A DNA stretch of 37,163 nucleotides from Chloroflexota bacterium. Its GTDB lineage: Bacteria > Chloroflexota > Anaerolineae > Anaerolineales > UBA4823. The stretch is taken from NCBI GenBank assembly GCA_029557965.1, contig JAKQIM010000064.1, positions 1 through 37,163 of the forward strand, written 5' to 3'. Position 1 is the first letter of the stretch; each line of letters opens with the position of its first letter. Of this stretch, positions 1 through 6,379 are shown one piece after another. The position numbers and the translations under genes are program-made. The notes under the pieces were generated by a model. The model searched no databases. It was not told the DNA's origin and worked only from the letters and a program-made list of their open reading frames with translations.

Positions 1-299
1 CTCTTTGGGGCAGACCACGACGACCCTGCAAATGTGGAAGTTCCACGTTGATTGGGCCACGCCTTCCAATTCCACCTTTTTCGACCCCATTCAGGTAGCG
101 GTACTGGATCTGGACCATCAAACGGTCACCCAGGGTATCCAGCTTGATCGACGTGCCGCTCTGAGGAACAGAGGCCGAGGGCTCGGTATAGCTGGAAACA
201 GTGATGTTGGAGGGGCCGGTAAAGGTGGAATTGGAAGGCGTGGCCCAATCAACGTGGAACTTCCACATTTGCAGGGTCGTCGTGGTCTGCCCCAAAGAG
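1..299. repeat. Perfect 79-bp inverted repeat, arms 1-79 and 221-299
   Basis: Base i pairs with base 300-i for i = 1 to 79 without a mismatch, and the match breaks at 80/220. The spacer is 141 bp (80-220). The right arm and the spacer continue the reading frame of the minus-strand gene that starts at 1339, so they look native. The left arm is the same coding sequence turned round, which makes no sense as protein in that gene. A perfect arm running to the very first base fits a contig end created by a fold-back or chimeric read better than a natural palindrome. The true extent of the left arm cannot be seen. Confidence 0.95.
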
Positions 300-1339
300 A
301 GGAAGAAGTTGGGGGTGCCAGCCGGGGGCAGCGCGCCGCGGAAGTTGGAGGGGAAAATACTGAAGTAAGATGCGCTGGTATCAAAGTACACGTTGGTGAG
401 GGCAGAGCCGTTGATCATGGCCTCGCGATTCAAGGCCCACACGCGCGTGCCCTTGTACGATGCGCTGGAGCAGGAACTGTCGGCACAGTCGAACATGTTG
501 ACCGACATGTAGATGCCGTCAGACCATACGCCCAGCTTGGGATAATCGTTCAGATATTTATGGGTCGCATCATCGGCGCGGAAGCCATACATCCACCAAC
601 CGCCCGAGACGGGGTCTTCGGTCTTGGATACAGCAATACATTCGTAGTAAGGGCCATTGGCTGTGTCAGACCAGGCGAAGTCGGTGATAATCCAGCGGCC
701 TGAGACTGCATCGTACAACACTACCGGGTCGCCGTTGTTGTTGTCATCACAGGCAGTGCCGGTGCCGCTGAAGAAGGTGTCAAAGGTATAAGCAGCCAGG
801 CGGGTGCCGGTTTTGCTGTAGATACCGATGGAAGTGTTGACGGTCTGGATATAGTGATTGGGGCCAACGTCGCCATTGGTGTCAGGAGGCCAACCGGCGC
901 CCCAACTGGACTGGTCGAGACCTAAGAAGTTGGCCGAGGCGCCGGGCATGGCGTCAATGGTGCCAAAGTCGGTCTGGGCCACGGCGTCAACCACGTCCAG
1001 GTTGGCGGATAGGCGGTCGCGGCGCGGAGAGAGCATCTCTGCCATCGGCTCATTGACAGCCGGTGCAACCTGCGGCAGGCGGCGCACGTCGCCGCTGAAC
1101 GATGCAGCCGCGGGGGCGTCGCCGATGAAAGGACCGGCCACATCGGGGCCAGCCTCTTCGGCAATCGTCAAGCGCTGAACACCTTCCACCTCGGCCATTC
1201 CCATCATCCCGGCCATAACAGGCCCAGAAGCAGGTAAGGTGGCGGCAGTTGAATTGGTGAAGTTGAAATACAAGACACCAAAAGCAATTGCGATGATCAG
1301 GGGCAGGACCAGGAACTTGCGTATTCTTCGGATGAACAT
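1..1339 (-). CDS. Secreted or membrane-anchored surface protein, 3' end missing
   Basis: The reading frame starts at ATG 1339 and stays open to the window edge. A Shine-Dalgarno AGAGGAT lies just upstream. Residues 1-30 are a basic stretch followed by a hydrophobic segment (FLVLPLIIAIAFGVLYF), so this is a signal peptide or signal anchor. A low-complexity Ala/Pro/Met-rich linker follows to about residue 110. The rest is a Trp/Gly/Asn/Asp-rich extracellular domain with motifs such as PPDTNGDVGPNHYIQTVN and VSGRWIITDFAW, which recall secreted beta-propeller-like proteins. Only about the first 420 codons, down to position 80, can be trusted. The final ~27 codons are read from the reversed copy of the gene's own sequence. 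The catalytic or binding role is unknown; cell-surface location is the safe inference. The stop codon is not in the window. Confidence 0.85.
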   Translation of the reverse strand, partial: MFIRRIRKFLVLPLIIAIAFGVLYFNFTNSTAATLPASGPVMAGMMGMAEVEGVQRLTIAEEAGPDVAGPFIGDAPAAASFSGDVRRLPQVAPAVNEPMAEMLSPRRDRLSANLDVVDAVAQTDFGTIDAMPGASANFLGLDQSSWGAGWPPDTNGDVGPNHYIQTVNTSIGIYSKTGTRLAAYTFDTFFSGTGTACDDNNNGDPVVLYDAVSGRWIITDFAWSDTANGPYYECIAVSKTEDPVSGGWWMYGFRADDATHKYLNDYPKLGVWSDGIYMSVNMFDCADSSCSSASYKGTRVWALNREAMINGSALTNVYFDTSASYFSIFPSNFRGALPPAGTPNFFLSLGQTTTTLQMWKFHVDWATPSNSTFTGPSNITVSSYTEPSASVPQSGTSIKLDTLGDRLMVQIQYRYLNGVEKGGIGRRGPINVELPHLQGRRGLPQR

Positions 1340-1464
1340 TTTCTATCCTCTGTGAACTTTCTCAAGTATGGTGCCGGGGGATGTGTACATCCACTGCCGG
1401 CCTGGAATTGCTGTTTTAAAGTGCTTTGTGGCCAAAGCCACGCATCAAACGGGTAAATATGAGA

Positions 1465-1518
1465 TCAGAAAGGGATATTGCCTTGAGTCAGGATCGTGAC
1501 CGGGGCCCGATATTCCAT
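1465..1518 (-). CDS. Candidate 17-residue leader ORF with a full-strength Shine-Dalgarno
   Basis: On the minus strand AAAGGAGG (1533-1526) lies 7 nt before ATG 1518, the most complete anti-16S match I saw in the window. The frame reads MEYRAPVTILTQGNIPF and then TGA at 1467-1465. It lies about 125 nt upstream of the surface-protein gene on the same strand and is probably on the same transcript. It could be a regulatory leader peptide, a small independent peptide or a chance ORF. The only support is the ribosome-binding site and its spacing; the peptide has no domain I recognise. Confidence 0.4.
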   Translation of the reverse strand: MEYRAPVTILTQGNIPF

Positions 1519-1588
1519 ACCTTCCCCTCCTTTCCAGCCAGGCACGCGACGATACCAAGATAAGCGGCAACCACCACCGCCCGGGAGT

Positions 1589-1618
1589 ACAATACCGCGC
1601 TTGTCAGAACAGAATCAA
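1589..1618 (-). promoter_or_regulatory. Possible promoter for the surface-protein transcript
   Basis: Minus-strand TTGATT (1618-1613) and TATTGT (1594-1589) are separated by 18 bp. The -10 matches consensus at only four of six positions, so this is weak. If real, the transcript would have a leader of roughly 240 nt carrying the 17-residue ORF. The surrounding 1340-1806 interval holds divergent control signals and no other gene that I can support. Confidence 0.3.
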
Positions 1619-1702
1619 TTTTCATAGTTTTGGGATTTTGCTAAATCTTACTTTAAACGAAAATGAGAAAGACGTCAAGATATATTGTCGAAACTGGAAT
1701 GG

Positions 1703-1734
1703 TTTTGCAATTTTCCATGAAATCCGTTGCAAAA
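1703..1734. promoter_or_regulatory. Possible operator: 8-bp inverted repeat upstream of the 1757-1785 promoter
   Basis: TTTTGCAA (1703-1710) and TTGCAAAA (1727-1734) form perfect 8-bp arms with a 16-bp spacer. The repeat lies between two divergent transcription units and ends 22 bp before the -35 box of the rightward promoter. A dimeric regulator could bind there. The AT-rich arms could also occur by chance. Confidence 0.3.
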
Positions 1735-1756
1735 AACGCGATATCGGCAAACGAAA

Positions 1757-1785
1757 TTGCATTTTTGTAAGGTGCTGGTTATAAT
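1757..1785 (+). promoter_or_regulatory. Sigma-70-type promoter for the 1807 gene pair
   Basis: TTGCAT (1757-1762) and a perfect TATAAT (1780-1785) are spaced by exactly 17 bp. Transcription would begin near 1792, leaving a short leader that contains AAGGAAA before ATG 1807. This is the best promoter match in the window. Confidence 0.65.
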
Positions 1786-1806
1786 ACAGGTATAAGGAAA
1801 CCCATC

Positions 1807-2334
1807 ATGGCTACCGTTTACGATGACAACAAAGGCAACGTCAGTTTCACTTTTTCGATCTTGAACCAGGTCCCCAAGCAAGGGCTGATCAATGATGGCC
1901 CGGTAGGGATGAACAGCAACCTGGGCCTGGTGCGCGTGCTGTTCCGCATTGCGCTGGATGATCAACCCTGGCTGGATGCAGATATTATGGTTTTCGTTGA
2001 AGCCATAAGTTCCTGGATCAGCAGTGCCGAATACCTGATGAAACAAGGCAAAAAAGGGGATCGCACTGGCTTTGATCACATGATGTGCCCGCATTTGACC
2101 CTGAACCTGTACCGGAATGAATGGGCCAGCCACCACCAAGAATCAGATGACAGCGTGGTTGAAGACCAGGTGTATGTCAATTACGAGTTCTTTGCCGGGT
2201 TAGCATCCAATTACCTGGTGCCCAGCGGCGGCGTATGGGAAATGGTCCCCGGTATGTACATGGAATTAGAGCCAGTACAACTGGCCGAATTCCTAAAAGA
2301 ATTGCGCGGTGAGTTACAGGAGGCGACTGCATGA
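1807..2334 (+). CDS. Hypothetical protein, 175 residues
   Basis: The ATG at 1807 follows AAGGAAA by about 7 nt and a strong promoter. The protein is soluble, with no signal peptide or membrane segment. It is acidic overall and rich in aromatic residues in its second half. I do not recognise a domain. The N-terminal third looks like beta strands (NVSFTFSIL, VRVLFRIAL, WLDADIMVFVEAISSWI) and the C-terminus is a helix (LAEFLKELRGELQEA). Its stop overlaps the start of the GRAM-domain gene by 4 bp (ATGA), so the two are translationally coupled and may work together. The function is unknown. Confidence 0.8.
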   Translation: MATVYDDNKGNVSFTFSILNQVPKQGLINDGPVGMNSNLGLVRVLFRIALDDQPWLDADIMVFVEAISSWISSAEYLMKQGKKGDRTGFDHMMCPHLTLNLYRNEWASHHQESDDSVVEDQVYVNYEFFAGLASNYLVPSGGVWEMVPGMYMELEPVQLAEFLKELRGELQEATA

Positions 2335-2645
2335 GCATCGTCCTAGAACCAGGAGAACGCATTATCAAGCAAGGCCCCGCCAACCACTTCAAAGGGATTG
2401 AGGCGGTGGGCGGCGGCATCTACCTGACCGACCGGCGGCTGGTCTTCATATCCCACGCCGTCAACGTACAAACCCACGAAGAGGCTTACCCCTTGAGCAG
2501 CATCATCGCCATCCGGCCGCGCAACACCCTGGGGCTCGTCCCCAACGGCATGACGGTCGTTCTTGCCGATGGGCGCGAAGAAAGGTTTGTCATTTGGGGG
2601 CGCAAAGATTGGATCAAAAAGATCCTGCAGGCCCAAGGGAAGTAA
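2331..2645 (+). CDS. GRAM/PH-like domain protein
   Basis: This is a 104-residue protein made of essentially one domain. The pattern LEPGERIIKQGPANHFKG, then YLTDRRLVFISHAVN, then a PLSSIIAI segment and a C-terminal WIKKIL helix match the bacterial GRAM-domain layout, a PH-like fold associated in other organisms with membrane or lipid binding. The ligand is unknown here. The start ATG 2331 overlaps the upstream stop and is preceded by GGAGG within the upstream gene, so it is the coupled second gene of a two-gene operon. No signal peptide is present, so it should act in the cytoplasm or at the inner face of the membrane. Confidence 0.8.
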   Translation: MSIVLEPGERIIKQGPANHFKGIEAVGGGIYLTDRRLVFISHAVNVQTHEEAYPLSSIIAIRPRNTLGLVPNGMTVVLADGREERFVIWGRKDWIKKILQAQGK

Positions 2646-2704
2646 CAGCCGGTTCACCCAGCCCAACCGCAGGCCCCAAGCCCAAAAACGGATCGCTTTT
2701 CATG

Positions 2705-2710
2705 TATAAT
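2705..2710 (+). promoter_or_regulatory. -10 box of the FecR-cyclase operon promoter
   Basis: A perfect TATAAT lies 47 bp before ATG 2758, in the gap after the GRAM gene. No good -35 is visible at 16-18 bp. The leader carries GGGGAGG shortly before the start. The box shares the string TATAATCAA with the one at 8927, which may reflect the local promoter style. Confidence 0.45.
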
Positions 2711-2757
2711 CAACTTAAGAACCGGAACCCTTAGCAACCGGCTCTGGGGAGGTTATC

Positions 2758-4482
2758 ATGCGTACGATGGTCTCCGTTTTGGGCATCTTGTTTTTAGTAC
2801 TGTTAGGTGCTTGCCAACCCGCCCACACACCCACTGCCGCCCTGCCTGGCCCTGGCGATTTGACCACGCCGCAGGCCTCACCACCGCCAACCGAAGCGGT
2901 TCCTACCGCAGCCCAACCACCTTCATTTACAGACACCCCGCCGCCAACCCTGGCCCCTACCCCGCCGCTGCCCGCAGCCACGCTGCTAGAGTGGGTCAAC
3001 CTCGTCGAAGCGCATGCCCTGCCCGGTGCAGAATGGTCGCCCGCGCAGATCGACATGCCGCTCTATACGGGCGGCGAAGTGTGGGCCAAAGAAGCCTCCA
3101 CCGCCCTGCTCAACCTGGGGATTGAGCTGCTGCGCGTGGCCCCCAATACCATCTTCACCATTGACCAACCCGATGCCAACACCCTGCAAATCAACCTGCA
3201 AGAGGGCCAGATCTGGTTGAACGTAGAAGGACTGGAGGCGGACCAGACTCTGGAGGTTGAGACACCGGTCGCGGTGGCCTCGGTACGCGGCACACGCTTC
3301 AGCGTGCGCGTGGCTGCCGGTGACAGCACAGTGGTCTCAGCCCAGGCTGGCAGTGTGGCGGTCAGCAGCCCGGCTGGCGCGGTGGAAGTGGGCGAAGGCC
3401 AGCAAACCGATGTCACACCCGGCCAGGCCCCCAGCCCGCCCGCCCCGATGAGCATTGACGAATCCCTGCGCTGGGAGATGGCCTACGGCCCCAGTTTGCA
3501 GATTGCGGTGCCGTTCTTGGGCATCCAGCAGACCATCTCTACCACCACCATCACAGGAGACCCATCCTGGTCTTCCGATGGCGGCCAACTGACTTTCTAC
3601 GACCTGGACCCAAAGACAGACACATACAGCTACTCGGCTGTTTACGACACCATCTTGCAGTCCTTTGTAACTGACCTGGTGCCGCCGGATGTTTACGGCG
3701 CGGTCTTTAACCCGGTCCAGAACAGCGCTGCCTACATACGGCCAGGCCCTGCCAACGACGAGCTTTGCATAGCCAGCCCTGCCAGCGAACCCTTGTGCGT
3801 GGGCCAGCCCTCCATCTACCTGGATAAACTAACCTGGGCTCCCAATGGGCAGAGCTTGCTGGTCGAGAGCATCCAGGGGGGCTCGTCCACACACGCCCTG
3901 TCAGTCTATGGGCTGGATGGCAATCCCTTGAGCCAGCTTACCAGCTCCACCGGCGCGGCAAGCTGGAACGCTGCCTGGTCGCCCGACAGCCGGCAGGTGG
4001 CTTATACCGTTGCGGGCGGCAGCATGGGTTCGGTATGGATGTTGAATGCAGATGGCACCCAGCCCACCCGGCTGGCCGAAGCCCCCCCCAGCTCCACGCC
4101 GCTGGCCTGGAGCAAGGATGGGCAGTGGTTGGCCTTAGCCAGCGCCGAAAAGGGCTTGTGGCTCATTGCGGTGGATGGCTCAGGCGCCATTCAAACTGCC
4201 GGCACCGAAAGCCTCTCTTGCATTTCTGCCGCCTGGTCGCCTAGCCCCAGCGGTTGGCCGTTGATCTTCTCTTGCCAGGCAGCCTTTGCAGAACCAGCCA
4301 CAACCTTTTTGATGGCCGGCCCTGAGATTGCACCGCGCCTGTTGGGCAGTTTTGATTGGGGTCCCACCTGGTCACCAGATGGGCAGCGCGTGGCATTGGG
4401 AGATACAAGCATCGATATTGGCCAACAGGCCTTCAGCTCGGTCATTTACATCCTCGATGCGGCCCCAGAGCTGTGGCCCTAG
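2758..4482 (+). CDS. FecR-domain lipoprotein with WD40-like beta-propeller
   Basis: The first 20 residues form a lipoprotein signal peptide ending in the lipobox LLGAC, so Cys19 or so should be lipid-modified and the protein held on the outer face of the membrane. A Pro/Thr/Ala-rich linker follows to about residue 75. A FecR domain spans about 100-205 (start LYTGGEVWAKE, hallmark ASVRGTRFSV near 177). The C-terminal half (about 260-574) has repeated strands such as PSWSSDGGQLTFYD, WNAAWSPDSRQVAY and WSPDGQRVALGD, typical of PD40/TolB-like propeller blades. FecR domains transmit envelope signals in other systems. Here the next gene, 1 bp downstream, is a CHASE2 cyclase, and a paralogous lipoprotein follows it. 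No catalytic function is indicated. Confidence 0.88.
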   Translation: MRTMVSVLGILFLVLLGACQPAHTPTAALPGPGDLTTPQASPPPTEAVPTAAQPPSFTDTPPPTLAPTPPLPAATLLEWVNLVEAHALPGAEWSPAQIDMPLYTGGEVWAKEASTALLNLGIELLRVAPNTIFTIDQPDANTLQINLQEGQIWLNVEGLEADQTLEVETPVAVASVRGTRFSVRVAAGDSTVVSAQAGSVAVSSPAGAVEVGEGQQTDVTPGQAPSPPAPMSIDESLRWEMAYGPSLQIAVPFLGIQQTISTTTITGDPSWSSDGGQLTFYDLDPKTDTYSYSAVYDTILQSFVTDLVPPDVYGAVFNPVQNSAAYIRPGPANDELCIASPASEPLCVGQPSIYLDKLTWAPNGQSLLVESIQGGSSTHALSVYGLDGNPLSQLTSSTGAASWNAAWSPDSRQVAYTVAGGSMGSVWMLNADGTQPTRLAEAPPSSTPLAWSKDGQWLALASAEKGLWLIAVDGSGAIQTAGTESLSCISAAWSPSPSGWPLIFSCQAAFAEPATTFLMAGPEIAPRLLGSFDWGPTWSPDGQRVALGDTSIDIGQQAFSSVIYILDAAPELWP

Positions 4483-4483
4483 C

Positions 4484-6379
4484 ATGAAAACCCTCTTCCC
4501 CAAGAACCGCCCCCTGCGCTGGGTTCTGCCGGCGGCATTCTTACTGGTGGCAATCTTCTTGCAGTGGCAGGTGCCGGGGTGGTTAGCTAAGCCCGAAGCC
4601 TGGACGGTAGATGCGCGCTTCGAACTGCGCGGCGCCGAACAAACCGGCCAGCCGGTGATGATCGTGGCGTTAGACGAGGCCTCGTTTCAGGTGCTGGGCG
4701 ACCTGAATGGCGAAAATATCCGCACCTGGCCGCGGGCGCGCTGGGCCGAGATGGTGAACAAGCTGGCGGTTGGCAGGCCGCGCCTGATCGTGCTGGATGT
4801 TGTTTTTGACACCCCCGGCTGGGATACAGGCGGCGACCAGGCCCTGGCAGAGGCCATCCGGGCGGCACGCGCCAACGGCACCGGCGTGGTGCTGGCTGCC
4901 AACCTGGCGCAGGCGGTGGGCAGCAGCGCGGGGGTGGCCACTGCCGGGCTGACGTACTCTCCACCGGTTGACGTGCTGGCGGCGGCTGCCAGCGCCAGCG
5001 GGGTCGCCAACCTGCCCGTAGATGCCGACGACGCCATCCGGCGCACAACCTTGTTGTATCCCTTCGCAGATGCCACCCTGCCATCATTGGGTCTGGCAGC
5101 CGCCACGCTGTACCGCGGCCAGGCGGTCAACGTCCCGGCCGCCGACCTGGGGAAAGACCTCAGCCTGCCCATTCATTTCCGCGGGCCAGAGGCCACCTTC
5201 CGCACCGTTCCACTGCACCAGGTATGGCTGGACGAGGCTGCGCCCGAAACCCTCGAGGGCGCAATTGTTGTGGTAGGCTACACCACCGAGATCGAGCAAG
5301 ACCGCCACCCGGCGCCATTTGGCGGCATCCGCAGCCTGCCGGGGGCCGAGATCCAGGCCAACATCATCGACACCCTGCTCTCAGAGAACTGGCTGCACCG
5401 CCCGCCCGCCTGGCTGCCGGTGGCCCTGGTGGCAGCGGCAGGGCTGGTGGGGTTTACCCTTGCCAGCCTGCCCTCGCCCGGCCTGGGCACGCTCAGCCTG
5501 GGCGGCAGCCTGCTGCTATACCTGGGGCTGGGGGCCTGGCTGTTCAATCGCCAGGGCTACTTGCTGCCCCTCACGGCCCCGCTTGTGACGGCTGCCCTGC
5601 TCGGCGCAGCCACCATCACCGAGCGCGCCATATTTGCCGAGCGCGACAAACGCCTGCTGCGCCAGCGTTTCTCAGGCCTCATGTCGCCAGAGCGCCTGCA
5701 GGCATTGCTGGATAATTGGGAAAACTTGCTCAACACCGAGCGCCCCGAAAAAGATGCCGCCGTGTTGTTTGCCGATATTCGCGGCTTCACCCACACCACC
5801 GAGCTGTTAATGAAAGAGAACCGCAGCCCTGAGATGGTGCGTTTCTTGAATGCCTACCTGGACAGCATGGCCCAGGCCGTCTTTGTAGAGGGCGGTGTGA
5901 TCTACCGCACCTTTGGCGACGGCCTGCTGATCTTGTTTGGCCTGCCCGAGCCGCTGGACGACCACCATCGCAAGGCCGTGCGCGCCGCCATGCGCATGGC
6001 CGAAGCCAGCCGCTCTCTCCAACCGCTCTGGCCGCTGCGCGACGAGAACCCTTTCCAAATGGGCATCGGGCTGAACAGCGGGCCGATGGTCGATGCCATT
6101 GTGGGGCGCGGGCGGCGCTACGATTACACCGTGTTAGGCGATGCCGTCAACGCCGCGGCACGGATTGAAAGTCACTGCAAGGTGGCGATGGAAATTTCCC
6201 GCCCGGAGGGCAATTGGCCTGTGCCGCCAGAAGTCACCGTGCTGGTAGGCAGCGACCTGTACCAACGGGTCAAAGACAACATTTTGGCTGACAAGAATAT
6301 CCCCCCCTTCGAGGCCCGCGGCAAGGCCGAAGCCCTGCGCGTGGTGAGAATGCTGGGTCTAAAGGAGATGTTTAGATGA
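4484..6379 (+). CDS. CHASE2-domain class III adenylate/guanylate cyclase
   Basis: This 631-residue membrane protein has one N-terminal helix (about 10-30), an extracytoplasmic CHASE2 domain (about 40-300, including VMIVALDEASFQVLG), three helices (about 311-329, 335-355, 359-378) and a cytoplasmic class III cyclase domain. Metal-binding aspartates are Asp431 (FADIRGFT) and Asp479 (TFGDGLL). DYTVLGDAVNAAARIE supplies the Thr of the purine-selecting position and the transition-state Asn/Arg. The other purine-selecting position, usually Lys four residues before the second Asp, is Arg475, so ATP versus GTP preference is uncertain. The start was set at ATG 4484, directly after the lipoprotein stop; a longer frame from 4328 would overlap that gene. 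It is coupled to the next FecR gene by an ATGA overlap. Likely role: envelope signal to cyclic nucleotide. Confidence 0.9.
   Translation: MKTLFPKNRPLRWVLPAAFLLVAIFLQWQVPGWLAKPEAWTVDARFELRGAEQTGQPVMIVALDEASFQVLGDLNGENIRTWPRARWAEMVNKLAVGRPRLIVLDVVFDTPGWDTGGDQALAEAIRAARANGTGVVLAANLAQAVGSSAGVATAGLTYSPPVDVLAAAASASGVANLPVDADDAIRRTTLLYPFADATLPSLGLAAATLYRGQAVNVPAADLGKDLSLPIHFRGPEATFRTVPLHQVWLDEAAPETLEGAIVVVGYTTEIEQDRHPAPFGGIRSLPGAEIQANIIDTLLSENWLHRPPAWLPVALVAAAGLVGFTLASLPSPGLGTLSLGGSLLLYLGLGAWLFNRQGYLLPLTAPLVTAALLGAATITERAIFAERDKRLLRQRFSGLMSPERLQALLDNWENLLNTERPEKDAAVLFADIRGFTHTTELLMKENRSPEMVRFLNAYLDSMAQAVFVEGGVIYRTFGDGLLILFGLPEPLDDHHRKAVRAAMRMAEASRSLQPLWPLRDENPFQMGIGLNSGPMVDAIVGRGRRYDYTVLGDAVNAAARIESHCKVAMEISRPEGNWPVPPEVTVLVGSDLYQRVKDNILADKNIPPFEARGKAEALRVVRMLGLKEMFR

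Noticed and set aside
5-703. A 232-codon plus-strand open frame at the window start
   Set aside because: It runs antisense to the surface-protein gene and across the inverted repeat. Only its first ~25 codons resemble protein, and those are a reversed copy of that gene.
1351-1366. Second Crp-like site, TGTGA-N6-TCAAG
   Set aside because: The right half matches poorly and the site lies next to the ribosome-binding site of the surface-protein gene.
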